From: an uncultured Flavihumibacter sp.
Lineage (GTDB): Bacteria; Bacteroidota; Bacteroidia; Chitinophagales; Chitinophagaceae
Length of the DNA: 48,419 nucleotides
NCBI GenBank assembly: GCA_946482545.1
Contig: CAMLRX010000015.1
Coordinates: 1 to 48,419, forward strand
Reading direction: 5' to 3'
In this document: positions 1 through 7,835 of the stretch, in pieces
Layout: each line of letters begins with the position of its first letter
Position numbering within the stretch: the first letter of the stretch is position 1
Translations under genes and position numbers: made by a program
The notes under the pieces: generated by a model
The model's database searches: none
Told to the model about the DNA's origin: nothing
The model's input: only the letters and a program-made list of their open reading frames with translations

Positions 1-251
1 TTGAAAGATGCGTTGCGTGCAGCGGTGAGCAGGTAGCCTTTCAAACCGGTATGCAACTCCAATGTGTTTCTTTTCAGCCACAACTGGTGCAATACATCGG
101 AAGCGATCTCTTCCGCTTCTTCGTAGTGGCCGCAGTAATGGTGCGCATGATCGCGCAGCTCCGGAAAATATTTCACGAAAAGGATCTCGTACGAACGGTG
201 ATCGCTCTGCTGAACAGCATCCCATAAAAGTTCATCTATCCCCTGCACCAT
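1..251 (-). CDS. ECF-type RNA polymerase sigma factor (FecI-like), N-terminal part only
   Basis: The gene runs off the left edge, so only the first ~83 residues are visible, starting MVQGIDELLWDAVQQ. The visible part looks like sigma region 2: a helix with ILFVKYFPELRDHA, then the acidic stretch HYEEAEEIASDVLHQLWLKR, which matches the EEAEDIVQDVFLKLW-type helix of ECF sigma factors and binds the core polymerase clamp and the -10 element. The end GYLLTAARNASF matches the usual 'YLxxxARN' segment. Such sigma factors in Bacteroidota usually pair with a FecR anti-sigma factor and a SusC/TonB receptor, which would lie outside the window. The ATG at 251 is the first in frame, and a 16-bp palindrome lies just upstream. 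Subfamily is an inference. Confidence 0.8.
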   Translation of the reverse strand, partial: MVQGIDELLWDAVQQSDHRSYEILFVKYFPELRDHAHHYCGHYEEAEEIASDVLHQLWLKRNTLELHTGLKGYLLTAARNASF

Positions 252-267
252 TGTATATGTTCTTTTC

Positions 268-283
268 CCGGAAATATTTCCGG
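268..283. promoter_or_regulatory. Perfect 16-bp palindrome CCGGAAATATTTCCGG, candidate operator
   Basis: The 16 bases read identically on both strands and sit 17 bp upstream of the sigma factor start codon at 251, in the 158-bp gap shared with the divergent kinase gene at 410. Short arms TCTTTT (261-266) and AAAAGA (286-291) flank it almost symmetrically. A perfect dyad of this length next to a start codon fits a dimeric regulator's site. No Bacteroidota -7 box was recognised beside it. Confidence 0.45.
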
Positions 284-409
284 TTAAAAGACACGAATTT
301 GCCCCGTTATTTATACTGTACCGTGTTATGAAAATATTAAGCGTGATGCCCGCCGTTTCAGTATTTTTTCCTAACTTGAATACAGTCCTCGTCAACCAAC
401 CTTCTGCGA

Positions 410-2350
410 ATGCTTCTGGAAAACGCACCTTATTCTCATGATAAAGCGAAACTGTATGATCTTTTATTGGATAATACGGACGAAGGCTTTGTGCTTATAG
501 ACCAGGCATTCAATATTGTGGCCATCAATAAGGCCGGAGTAGACAGAATCAAAGAAATTTTTTCCAAAGAAGTGTCGGCAGGCGTCTCCATGTTCCATTT
601 CACCAAACCCGATCGGTTGCCTTTTATCCGGGAGGTGTATGCGCGCGTATTTCGTGGGGAGCAGGTCAGCTACCAGGTTACGGCACACACGCTTAACGGA
701 CTGAGAAAGACATTTTCCATTTCATCAAGGCCGGCTTTCGAAAAAGACGGTACTGTTTTCGGCGCACTCATCAATACAAAGGATGTGAGCCAGGAAGTGG
801 AGCGTGTATATGAACAGGAGATCGCACTGGGTATTTCTTCCATCTTCACCAATAATCAGTTGCTGTCCGATGCGCTCAATCACCTGCTGCAACTGCTTTG
901 CAGGGAATACAAGCGGGATGCGGCGGAAATATGGATCAGCAATATTGATGGGTCTGCTTTGTTGCGGAAGGCAAGCGCACACTGCATTGAAGAAGGGCCA
1001 ATGCTTTCCTTTGAAAAAGGCAAGGGGCTTCCGGGCGCCTGCTGGGCGGAACAGCAGGTCATTTATGTATCAGACCTGCAACGGGATGCGCTTTTCAAGA
1101 GAAAAGCATTCGCTAAAACCAATGACTTTGCTACCGCAGAGGCCATTCCTATCGTAAACATGGGCGATACCACTGCAGTGCTGGTGTTTTTCCAGAAGCA
1201 GGAACATAAGCCCGGAAACACGATCCCGGTTTCTATCCTGTTTCATACGGGCAATGAAATCAGGCGGAAAGATGCGGAGGACCGTCTCAACAGGTTTTTT
1301 GAACTTTCTCCCGATGTTTTTTCTATAGCGGGCACCGATGGCTACTTCAAGATACTCAACGCCTCCTTTCCCAGAATGCTTGGTTATACTATGGAAGAAG
1401 TGTTATCGGTATCGTATTATGACCTGATACACCCCGATGACCTGAAGTCAACAGAAGTGCTGGTGGATGAACTGGCGGGCGGACTTCAATCCAACTACTT
1501 TGAGAATCGGTTCCGTGCGAAGGACGGCAGCTACCGCTGGTTCGCCTGGACTTCTACCTCGCTCGAAGAGGAAGGACTCATATTCGGGGTAGCCAAAGAT
1601 ATTACAGAGAAGAAAAAGTCGGAGCAACTTTACCGCGACCTGAACGCCACCCTTGAAAAAAGGGCAAAGGAACTCGCGGCCTCCAACGCGGAACTGGAGC
1701 GCTTCGCTTATGTGGCCTCCCATGATCTTCAGGAACCTTTACGCATGGTGAGCAGTTTTCTTCAACTGCTTCAGAAAAAATACAACAATCAGCTCGATGA
1801 TACGGCGCACCAATACATTCACTTCGCGGTGGATGGCGCCGAAAGAATGAAAAAACTGATCCTGGACCTCCTCGCCTATTCAAGGGTAGGAACCAACAGT
1901 GAGGAACATACGTTTGTTGACATGAACCAGGTGTTCAGCGAGGTGAAAAATTATTTCACCAACACCATTCAGGAATTGAATGCAGATTTACACGCACAAC
2001 AACTTCCCATCGTTAAGGGGAATGCCACACAAATCAAGCAGGTGGTGCAGAACCTGGTGGGCAATGCGCTCAAATACCACGGGGAAGCAGCACCGAAAAT
2101 TTTGATAAATAGCAAAGAATTGAACGGAGAATGGATATTTTGCGTGGAAGACAACGCAATTGGCGTTGATCCGCGATTCGCGGAAAAAATATTTATTATC
2201 TTTCAACGGCTCCACAACAGCAGCGAATACGAGGGAACAGGGATCGGACTGGCCATTGCCAGAAAGATCGTGGAAAAACACGGCGGAAAAATATGGGTGG
2301 AACCCAATACGCCTTCAGGAAGTAAATTCTATTTCAGTATCAGAAAATAA
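410..2350 (+). CDS. PAS-GAF-PAS sensor histidine kinase
   Basis: A cytoplasmic sensor kinase of 646 residues with no membrane segment. Domains in order: PAS (about 14-125), GAF-like (145-285), second PAS with PAC (292-403, with the 'RFRAKDGSYRWFAW' pattern), a short coiled coil (404-430), HisKA with phospho-accepting His438 in SHDLQEPL, and HATPase with Asn552 (N box) and GTGIGLAIA at 609-617. The SHDLQEPL type is common in PAS kinases paired with lone receivers. The next gene, 11 bp downstream, is exactly such a receiver. The G1 box reads DNAIG (581-585) where the family nearly always has DNGIG; this Ala583 may weaken ATP binding. The ligands of the PAS and GAF domains cannot be told from sequence. 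Confidence 0.93.
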   Translation: MLLENAPYSHDKAKLYDLLLDNTDEGFVLIDQAFNIVAINKAGVDRIKEIFSKEVSAGVSMFHFTKPDRLPFIREVYARVFRGEQVSYQVTAHTLNGLRKTFSISSRPAFEKDGTVFGALINTKDVSQEVERVYEQEIALGISSIFTNNQLLSDALNHLLQLLCREYKRDAAEIWISNIDGSALLRKASAHCIEEGPMLSFEKGKGLPGACWAEQQVIYVSDLQRDALFKRKAFAKTNDFATAEAIPIVNMGDTTAVLVFFQKQEHKPGNTIPVSILFHTGNEIRRKDAEDRLNRFFELSPDVFSIAGTDGYFKILNASFPRMLGYTMEEVLSVSYYDLIHPDDLKSTEVLVDELAGGLQSNYFENRFRAKDGSYRWFAWTSTSLEEEGLIFGVAKDITEKKKSEQLYRDLNATLEKRAKELAASNAELERFAYVASHDLQEPLRMVSSFLQLLQKKYNNQLDDTAHQYIHFAVDGAERMKKLILDLLAYSRVGTNSEEHTFVDMNQVFSEVKNYFTNTIQELNADLHAQQLPIVKGNATQIKQVVQNLVGNALKYHGEAAPKILINSKELNGEWIFCVEDNAIGVDPRFAEKIFIIFQRLHNSSEYEGTGIGLAIARKIVEKHGGKIWVEPNTPSGSKFYFSIRK

Positions 2351-2361
2351 AACCTTGTTCC

Positions 2362-2796
2362 ATGCACACGGATGAAATAAAGATATTACTGGTAGAAGAC
2401 AATGAAGGCGATGTTATACTCACCCTCGAGGCCCTGAAAGAGGGCCGTATAAAAAATTCCGTGAACGTGGTACGCGATGGTGAACAGGCGATCTTCTATC
2501 TCGACAAAAAAGAAGGATATGCCGATGCCATCACACCCGACCTCATTCTGCTCGATATTAACCTGCCGCGCATCGATGGACTGGAAGTACTCAGTTACAT
2601 CAAACAATCCGAATCGTTGAAAACAATTCCCGTGGTCATGCTCACTACATCATCTTCCAGGAATGATATTCAGAGCGCTTACGCATCCTACGCCAATTGT
2701 TACATCACCAAACCCGTAGATTTCAACAAATTCATGGACGTTATAGGATCGATTGAGCATTTCTGGATATCACTGGTAAAATTGCCCACCCACTAA
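2362..2796 (+). CDS. Single-domain response regulator (Rcp1-like receiver)
   Basis: A 144-residue protein made of a receiver domain only. Acidic pocket E12-D13, phospho-acceptor Asp65 (LILLDINLPR), Thr95/Thr96 and Lys117 (ITKPVD) are all in place. The spacing and the 'VEDNEGDVxLTxEAL' start match the Rcp1 type that partners PAS/GAF or phytochrome-like kinases. There is no DNA-binding or enzymatic output, so it likely acts by protein contact or as a phosphate carrier. It lies between two kinases, 11 bp from each, so all three are probably co-transcribed and may form a phosphorelay. Confidence 0.93.
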   Translation: MHTDEIKILLVEDNEGDVILTLEALKEGRIKNSVNVVRDGEQAIFYLDKKEGYADAITPDLILLDINLPRIDGLEVLSYIKQSESLKTIPVVMLTTSSSRNDIQSAYASYANCYITKPVDFNKFMDVIGSIEHFWISLVKLPTH

Positions 2797-2807
2797 TTGT
2801 TGCCGTA

Positions 2808-4244
2808 ATGCTGCCCGATAACCTGCATATCCTTGTTGTAGAAGACAATCCAGGCGATTTTTTCCTCGTCCGGGAATACCTGCGTGAATTCCATCCCCAT
2901 TTCAATATTGTACAGGCTTTTACGCTTGCAGAAGCCCGCCTGCAGGTGAAAAAGGTTTCCGTGGACCTCATCCTGCTGGACCTTTCTCTTCCGGATAGCA
3001 GCGGAATGGAGTCTATTAAAGAAATGATCAGCTTCGCAGAAAATATCCCGGTAATCGTACTCACTGGTTTCGCCAACAAAAACTTCGGCATCGATACACT
3101 GGGGCTCGGCGTGCAGGATTATCTTGTGAAAGGAGAGATCAACGGCTCCATGCTGGAAAAAAGCATCTCTTACAGCTTCGAAAGAAAGAAATACATTGAG
3201 GACCTTAAGATCAGCAACGACAGGTACAGTTACGTGAGTAAAGCCACTTCTGATGCCATCTGGGATTGGGACCTGGTTTCCAATGAAATTTATTACAACA
3301 TCAGTTATTACCGCCTTTTCGGTTACGCATACAGCGCGGGTTCCCAGCCCATATCTTCCTGGAAAAAACTGATTCACCCGGAAGATGTGGACCGCGTATC
3401 CATCAGTATTGAAGAGAAGTTGAGCGCGCCAGGGGCCGACAATACCTGGAAAGAAGAGTATCGTTACCTGAAAGCCGATGGATCTTACGCCTACGTGTTC
3501 GATCGTGCTTATATTGTTTACGATGCCCACGGCACACCCGTGCGGATGGTGGGTGCCATGCAGGATATTACCCGGGAGAAAGAAGAAGAAGCGCGCAGGT
3601 TGCAGGAAGAGGCGGAAAGGCAGAAAGAAATCCTTCAAACCATTATCCGCACCCAGGAAAAGGAACGCTACCATTTTGGAAGGGAACTGCACGACAACAT
3701 CATCCAGATACTCGCCGTATGCCAGATATACCTGGACATGTTGCTTAAAGGTGAAGCGCAGCGTGATTTCCTGGAAAAGAGTCACGAAAATATACAGTTG
3801 GCCATAAGGGAAATACGCACCTTGTCCCATCAACTGGCGCCAGCCACCTTTAGTGAACATTCTTTGGTGGCTGCCGTAAATGAAATGGCAGAACATATAT
3901 CGGCCTCGGGTAAATACAGGGTGAATGTTGACTATTCCAATTTTAAAACGGAAGAAGTTCCCGAAGAAGTGAAGCTGACGCTTTTCAGGATCATCCAGGA
4001 ACAAATCAACAATATCCTGAAACATGCAGATGGCAGCGAAATAGAAATCGTCATTATTCAGCAGCCGGACAACAAAATAAAACTAGGGGTGCGCGACAAC
4101 GGCAAAGGGCTTAAGTCCGGAAGTGCTACTACAGGCATCGGGCTTTCCAATATCCGGAACCGGATCAGTTTGTACAATGGCAGGATGAACCTCCGCTCCG
4201 CTCCTGGTGCAGGCTGCGAACTGGAGGTGGTGCTGGAATACTGA
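2808..4244 (+). CDS. Receiver-PAS-HisKA_3 hybrid histidine kinase
   Basis: A 478-residue cytoplasmic hybrid with the receiver at the N-terminus (1-125; D13, Asp58, Lys108), then PAS/PAC (140-257, ending MQDITREKEE), a charged coiled coil (257-285), a HisKA_3 dimerisation domain with His295 in GRELHDNI, and a HATPase domain with N-box NNILKH, G1 box DNGKG and GIGLSNIRNR. The NarL-partner kinase class normally pairs with LuxR-type regulators, but none is nearby. With the receiver in front, phosphate from another kinase (perhaps the one at 410) could tune this one. It is the last gene of the three-gene cluster, ending 10 bp before the convergent gene at 4255. Confidence 0.92.
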   Translation: MLPDNLHILVVEDNPGDFFLVREYLREFHPHFNIVQAFTLAEARLQVKKVSVDLILLDLSLPDSSGMESIKEMISFAENIPVIVLTGFANKNFGIDTLGLGVQDYLVKGEINGSMLEKSISYSFERKKYIEDLKISNDRYSYVSKATSDAIWDWDLVSNEIYYNISYYRLFGYAYSAGSQPISSWKKLIHPEDVDRVSISIEEKLSAPGADNTWKEEYRYLKADGSYAYVFDRAYIVYDAHGTPVRMVGAMQDITREKEEEARRLQEEAERQKEILQTIIRTQEKERYHFGRELHDNIIQILAVCQIYLDMLLKGEAQRDFLEKSHENIQLAIREIRTLSHQLAPATFSEHSLVAAVNEMAEHISASGKYRVNVDYSNFKTEEVPEEVKLTLFRIIQEQINNILKHADGSEIEIVIIQQPDNKIKLGVRDNGKGLKSGSATTGIGLSNIRNRISLYNGRMNLRSAPGAGCELEVVLEY

Positions 4245-4254
4245 TTTTCCCGGC

Positions 4255-5811
4255 TTATTTCTTGCTCCGCTTGCTTTCCAGGTATTTACCATGAATAATT
4301 TCTCCCATGGGTTTTTCATATACCTTACTCTCCACCCATGAAATCACATCGAGGTAAGCGAAAGCCCTGGTTTCGAAGCGGTTCTTCTCCAGGTGTTTGA
4401 TGTTGTGCAGGAATTTCTCCAGTTCCGGCTTCAGTTTCCGTGGCGATACGTTGAAGTTGTGCCGCAGGAACCGGAACATTTCTTCTTCCACCACCGTGAG
4501 GTTGTTCATTTTCGCCATGAACCGGTACACCGATTTGGTCAGTGATTCTATAATATCATAATTCTGTAACTCGTAATGCGCCATCAGGTGCAGCAGGCGG
4601 GCGTAACATTGCAGGTCAATGCGCAGGTCGCCCTGTCCCTGCATAATCTTTTGCAGGTAGTCGATGGACGTGCTGTAGTTGCCCGCCCCGAAGTGCATGG
4701 TAGCCATTTTATAGTTGAATACGAGCAGGCGGTGGGTATCCACATACAATGCGTATTCGTTCATCTTTTCAGCGATCTCCGGCATGATCTTGAGTCCTTC
4801 GGCGAAGGTGCCCTGCATGAGGTGCTGGTTGATGCGTGCACTGCTGATGTAGATGAAGGTGTGGATTCTGAAGTTATCGTGCAGACGGTCTTCGTATTCA
4901 TGCTCGAAAGCCTTGAACTCACGCAGTGTTTTTTCAAATTCCGAGAAGTTCCTCAGGTCGAAATGTGCGTTCAGCAGGTTGTGCATTCCTTTAATGTAGT
5001 GGCCCGTTTCCACCATTTTCATGGACGGCTGCTCAATATAGAGGTCAATCCATTTACGGCTGTAACGGTAATACATTAAGAAATCCTGGCGGATGAACGC
5101 GTACCAGCAATAACTCTGGTAGAGGTAGAGCTTTTCGTAGAAATCGGTCACAAGGTGCGCGTCCTGGGGCAGGTTCTCCTTAAAGAACTTCCGGATATCT
5201 TTTTCATCTGCTTCGTTCCGCGCATGACCATTCTTGATATACCAGCGGTACAGCAGGAGGGCCAGGTTGGAAAGTCGCACTACACTGTTGATGTGGTTAG
5301 AGATATCCAGTGCTTCTTCGGCCAGTTTTTCCGTTTTTTCCTGCTCGCTCCTGGTGATGTGCAGGGTCTCGATTTTTTTCTCGAGGGAGATCACCTGGGC
5401 GAGGTAGTTGTATTTGTGGTTGGCCTTGGCCAGTTCCTTGGCTTTTTCGAGGATTTTCAGCGCCTGTTGCTTCAGGCCCTTGTTGTAGAGTACACGGGCG
5501 TGATCGAGGTGTTCACTCAGTTGGAGGTCGATGCTGTCGGCTGTTTTCAGGATGCGCAGGCTCGACAATAACTGCTTGTATAAGTGTGTTTTAAGGTTGG
5601 CGAGCTGCGATTTGGTGATGGGGGCCAGTTTTTTCAGGAGTGGGCGCTCATCGTATTCGGTCATTTTATCCAATGCATCGAATAATTGAATGATACGAAG
5701 GTCTTCTTTGGCCGAACTTCTTTTTATATAGAGCTTGAAATGCCTTTTTTCCGACTTTTCCAGCGAAAGAACCAATTGAAATAATGCGTCTGTAAACCGG
5801 TTGGAACTCAT
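4255..5811 (-). CDS. Conserved-type alpha-helical (TPR-like) protein of unknown function
   Basis: A 518-residue soluble protein, almost entirely helical, with no signal peptide or membrane segment. Helix pairs such as HARVLYNKGLKQQALKILEKA and the spacing of A/L/Y residues suggest degenerate tetratricopeptide repeats over about 95-400. It starts MSSNRFTDALFQLVLSLEKS, with a basic region (KRHFKLYIKRSS) after it. Long helical proteins with this type of start are common in Chitinophagaceae and Cytophagales, but I know of no function. The ATG at 5811 is the first plausible start. It converges with the kinase cluster and is transcribed divergently from the small RNA locus at 5.9 kb. Confidence 0.75.
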   Translation of the reverse strand: MSSNRFTDALFQLVLSLEKSEKRHFKLYIKRSSAKEDLRIIQLFDALDKMTEYDERPLLKKLAPITKSQLANLKTHLYKQLLSSLRILKTADSIDLQLSEHLDHARVLYNKGLKQQALKILEKAKELAKANHKYNYLAQVISLEKKIETLHITRSEQEKTEKLAEEALDISNHINSVVRLSNLALLLYRWYIKNGHARNEADEKDIRKFFKENLPQDAHLVTDFYEKLYLYQSYCWYAFIRQDFLMYYRYSRKWIDLYIEQPSMKMVETGHYIKGMHNLLNAHFDLRNFSEFEKTLREFKAFEHEYEDRLHDNFRIHTFIYISSARINQHLMQGTFAEGLKIMPEIAEKMNEYALYVDTHRLLVFNYKMATMHFGAGNYSTSIDYLQKIMQGQGDLRIDLQCYARLLHLMAHYELQNYDIIESLTKSVYRFMAKMNNLTVVEEEMFRFLRHNFNVSPRKLKPELEKFLHNIKHLEKNRFETRAFAYLDVISWVESKVYEKPMGEIIHGKYLESKRSKK

Positions 5812-5892
5812 AAGTTATATTTCCTCAAAATCAATACCAATAAGGGTTTTGCGAGCATCCCCCTGTTTTGGGCATGATAAAAACGTCTAAAA

Positions 5893-5929
5893 TTTGATTT
5901 TTCCCGCGCAGGTAGTCGTGGTATCTTTG
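5893..5929 (+). promoter_or_regulatory. Bacteroidota-type promoter for the 5.9-kb small RNA
   Basis: A perfect -7 box TATCTTTG (5922-5929, consensus TAnnTTTG) is preceded by TTTG at 5893-5896. The 25-bp spacing is longer than the usual ~19-21, so the -33 element is uncertain. The -7 box points rightward into a stretch without an open frame that ends in a strong intrinsic terminator. This supports a short non-coding transcript. Confidence 0.5.
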
Positions 5930-5936
5930 TTCCAGT

Positions 5937-6088
5937 TCAGAAAGATAGTTCATAGGCAAGCAATCGTAGAAGTGACAAAGCAAGTGTTAGAGGCCTAAGA
6001 GAACTAAAAAAACAAGATTACTCGAACTTTTTCATATGGCAAGCAATCGTTAGAGGTCGACTGTTTCTACAGTTGACTTTCTTTTTTT
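5937..6088 (+). ncRNA. Candidate small non-coding RNA with internal repeats (~150 nt)
   Basis: The stretch lies between a TAnnTTTG promoter box and a terminator hairpin with a T-rich tail, and holds no credible reading frame. It carries two copies of GGCAAGCAATCG (5955-5966 and 6038-6049), each followed by GTTAGAGG (5986-5993 and 6049-6056); in the second copy the two elements are directly joined. The repeated, mostly unpaired motifs could be target-binding sites or protein-binding sites. I do not recognise a known family. The 5' end is estimated from the -7 box. 6S RNA is an alternative, but the long closing helix expected for it was not found. Confidence 0.5.
6056..6088 (+). terminator. Rho-independent terminator of the small RNA
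   Basis: Nine-pair stem GTCGACTGT / ACAGTTGAC (one G-T pair), loop TTCT (6065-6068), then TTTCTTTTTTT at 6078-6088. The T tract is present only for rightward transcription. Confidence 0.8.
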
Positions 6089-6180
6089 ATGGCCGCAAGA
6101 TAATTACTAAAGCGTTTGCCTGCAACAATTTGTTAAAAATTTCCTTTCTCTCTTGATTTTCAACTTCTTATAATGATAAA

Positions 6181-6200
6181 TGCCTCCTTTTCGGGAGGCA
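6181..6200 (-). terminator. Hairpin, probable terminator of yqgE
   Basis: Perfect 7-bp stem TGCCTCC / GGAGGCA around a six-base loop. Read leftward it is followed by TTTATCATT, a modest T-rich tail; rightward it is followed by TTCAAAAC. It lies about 55 bp past the likely original stop of yqgE (6256), so it most likely ends that transcript. Confidence 0.5.
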
Positions 6201-6255
6201 TTCAAAACAAAACACACACTTGCTGTAAATGAGTAAAAATAGCTATGCAGGCAAA

Positions 6256-6319
6256 TTAGGGAATGTGTGGGGAATACGAACACGCAACCGTTTGCCGGAT
6301 TTTTCCCGTTCTGGATCGG
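6256..6319 (-). pseudogene. Detached 3' end of yqgE in other frames
   Basis: Just beyond the yqgE stop, the next bases still encode YqgE-like residues but in shifted frames: ADPER in one frame, then KIRQTVACSYSPHIP followed by TAA at 6256-6258 in another. Adding one base to each of two five-base homopolymers (A run 6322-6326, T run 6300-6304 on the + strand) restores one continuous reading from PKNSF through ADPER to SPHIP. This is either a recently broken C-terminus or a homopolymer error in the assembly. Confidence 0.5.
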
Positions 6320-6757
6320 CTAAAAACTATTTTTCGGCAGTACGCGCCAGCTTCCTTCAGCAATTTCAGCTTCCAGTTCCCCCGCTTCCCAACCGCAGTA
6401 ACCGATAAACAGGCGGATTTCTGAGTCTTCAATAACATCCATATCGAGGCATTCCACCACTGATTTGAAGTCTCCACCAAGGTACATGTGTTCAAATACC
6501 CTTTTTCCCCCTTCAATAAGATCAGGCCTCGTATGCAGGAAATACAGGTGTTCACGGTCTACAGGACCGCCATCATACAAATCAAAGGGAACGGTTTGGC
6601 TGAATTCTGCTAACTCGTTGAGTTTGCGGGGAAAGAGTTTGTTGACCACGAAGCCCATAGCGCCTTGCTCATTGTATTGGGTAATGAGTATGGTGGCGCC
6701 CTCGAAGAAATCTCCGTTGAGCAGCGCTGTACTTTCAAGGACGGTCCCGGCTTTCAT
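6320..6757 (-). CDS. yqgE: YqgE/AlgH family protein (UPF0301), C-terminus shortened
   Basis: The 145 residues carry the family's marks: start MKAGTVLESTALLNGDFFEGATILI, then GAMGFVVNK, DGGPVDREHLYFLH, and FIGYCGWEAGELEAEI. The family folds into an alpha-beta-beta protein whose biochemical role is still poorly defined. Members are usually about 180-190 residues; this one stops about 20-40 residues early, and the missing tail is visible downstream in shifted frames (6256-6319). The ATG at 6757 lies only four bases after a -7 box, so the mRNA may be nearly leaderless. The gene is divergent from nothing; the next gene upstream (DOPA dioxygenase) is on the same strand and ends inside its promoter. 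Confidence 0.88.
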   Translation of the reverse strand: MKAGTVLESTALLNGDFFEGATILITQYNEQGAMGFVVNKLFPRKLNELAEFSQTVPFDLYDGGPVDREHLYFLHTRPDLIEGGKRVFEHMYLGGDFKSVVECLDMDVIEDSEIRLFIGYCGWEAGELEAEIAEGSWRVLPKNSF

Positions 6758-6761
6758 AATG

Positions 6762-6793
6762 CAAAGGTAACTGCCTGCCTGAAATCAGCCCAA
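6762..6793 (-). promoter_or_regulatory. Bacteroidota-type promoter of yqgE
   Basis: On the minus strand TTG (6791-6793), 21 bases, then TACCTTTG (6762-6769), matching TAnnTTTG. Transcription would begin close to the A of the yqgE start codon at 6757. The -33 part overlaps the end of the upstream dioxygenase gene. Confidence 0.5.
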
Positions 6794-7669
6794 TCTTACT
6801 GAAGTCATGGTCAGAGAACCTGCCACTGCTTTGTCGTTAAAAAAGGAAACGGCGTCTTTGGCCCCTTTCAGCCCCAAAGTGTACATCAGCGGGAGATAAT
6901 GTTCTGGCGTTGGAATTGCAAGTTGTGCCTTGCGACCCAGTTTTTCGTATTGGATCATGGCTTTGTGATCGCCTTCGGCGATGAACTTTTTGAAATCTTC
7001 GTTCAGTTCCAGCGCCCAGTCGAAGCCGAAGCCGGGTACATCCATTTTATCCCAGGCCACCATGCGGAGGTTGTGCACCATGTTGCCGCTGCCTACGATG
7101 AGCACGCCTTTTTTGCGGAGGGCATACAATTCTTTTGCGAGGTCGTAATGGTACTGCGGCCCTTTGGTATAGTCGATGCTGAGTTGCAGCACGGGAATCT
7201 TCGCGTCGGGATACATGTGGCGGATCACGGTCCAGGTACCATGGTCCAGGCCCCAGTCGTGGTTCAGTTCCACGGCCGTAACGGGTTTCAGCAACTCTGC
7301 GGTTTCTTTCGCGAGTAGGGGAGAACCCGGCGCGGGGTATTGTACATCGAACAAAGCTTTGGGGAAGCCACCGAAATCGTGGATCGTGGGCGGTGTATCC
7401 ATCGCCGTTACTTTGGTGCCGTTGGTAAACCAATGCGCGGAAACGACCAACACCGCGGCGGGCGTGGGCATATCTTTTACTGCGTTTGTCCATTCGCGGG
7501 AGAAATCATTGTCTTCAATGCCATTCATGGGTGAACCGTGCCCAATAAAAAGAACGGGCATCAGGTATTCCTGTTCTCCCAGTTCCGAAGTGAATTTGTT
7601 GAATGCCGATAAGCTGTTCATAACTGTTCCTCCCAATATTGAATACCTGATGAAATCTTTCCTAAGCAT
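6785..7669 (-). CDS. ygiD: 4,5-DOPA-dioxygenase-like class III extradiol dioxygenase
   Basis: A 294-residue member of the LigB/YgiD family of metal-dependent extradiol dioxygenases, which open catechol-type rings. Metal and catalytic histidines are visible: His44 in FIGHGSPMNG, His79 in VVSAHWF, His143 in LDHGTW, and His199 in GNMVHNL. The first 25 residues (MLRKDFIRYSILGGTVMNSLS) resemble a decayed Tat-type signal, seen in some Bacteroidota homologues; without it the protein would begin at the ATG at 7621, which has a good GGGAGGA site. I chose 7669 because a -7 box lies 18 bp upstream of it and the frame further up has no similarity. The natural substrate is unknown; many YgiD proteins act on assorted catechols. 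Confidence 0.88.
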   Translation of the reverse strand: MLRKDFIRYSILGGTVMNSLSAFNKFTSELGEQEYLMPVLFIGHGSPMNGIEDNDFSREWTNAVKDMPTPAAVLVVSAHWFTNGTKVTAMDTPPTIHDFGGFPKALFDVQYPAPGSPLLAKETAELLKPVTAVELNHDWGLDHGTWTVIRHMYPDAKIPVLQLSIDYTKGPQYHYDLAKELYALRKKGVLIVGSGNMVHNLRMVAWDKMDVPGFGFDWALELNEDFKKFIAEGDHKAMIQYEKLGRKAQLAIPTPEHYLPLMYTLGLKGAKDAVSFFNDKAVAGSLTMTSVRLG

Positions 7670-7686
7670 GAAAATAGTTGCGGGTA

Positions 7687-7694
7687 CAAAGGTA
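7687..7694 (-). promoter_or_regulatory. -7 promoter box of the dioxygenase gene
   Basis: Minus-strand TACCTTTG, a perfect TAnnTTTG box, 18 bp upstream of the ATG at 7669. No clear -33 TTG was seen at the right distance. It excludes any start codon further upstream. Confidence 0.5.
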
Positions 7695-7773
7695 CGAAGG
7701 TTCTCTGGCGGGTTGAAGCCCGGAAAACAGCGTGTAACTGTTTTAACAGTTCCTATGCAATCTCTCGTGTATT

Positions 7774-7789
7774 TGTGACCTGCATCACA
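7774..7789. promoter_or_regulatory. Perfect Crp/Fnr-type binding site TGTGA-N6-TCACA
   Basis: TGTGA (7774-7778), six bases, TCACA (7785-7789): the classical cAMP-receptor-protein dyad. It lies 47-62 bp upstream of the mdaB start codon in the divergent intergenic region. A Crp/Fnr regulator is encoded two genes downstream (9310-9885), and its recognition helix SRETLSR keeps the Arg-Glu...Arg residues that read TGTGA in E. coli CRP. The site overlaps a TATTTG element (7770-7775) that may be a weak -7 box, which would suggest repression. Confidence 0.55.
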
Positions 7790-7835
7790 GGTGCGGCCCC
7801 TTTCTGCTGCGCAACTTTGCATAAAGAAATTCAAC

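Noticed and set aside
62..331. 89-codon frame on the plus strand
   Set aside because: Overlaps the partial ECF sigma gene on the other strand and has no recognisable sequence.
2793..4025. 410-codon open frame on the minus strand
   Set aside because: It lies wholly opposite the receiver-PAS-kinase gene, whose domains are clear. The composition (many F, H, V) is that of a reverse-strand reading.
6250..6325. Possible tRNA-like segment after yqgE
   Set aside because: GTTCG resembles a T-loop but no acceptor, D or anticodon stems form; the bases are explained by the shifted yqgE end.
7047..7493. Arg-rich 148-codon frame opposite to or within the dioxygenase gene
   Set aside because: It is an alternative frame of the dioxygenase gene, whose active-site histidines are intact.
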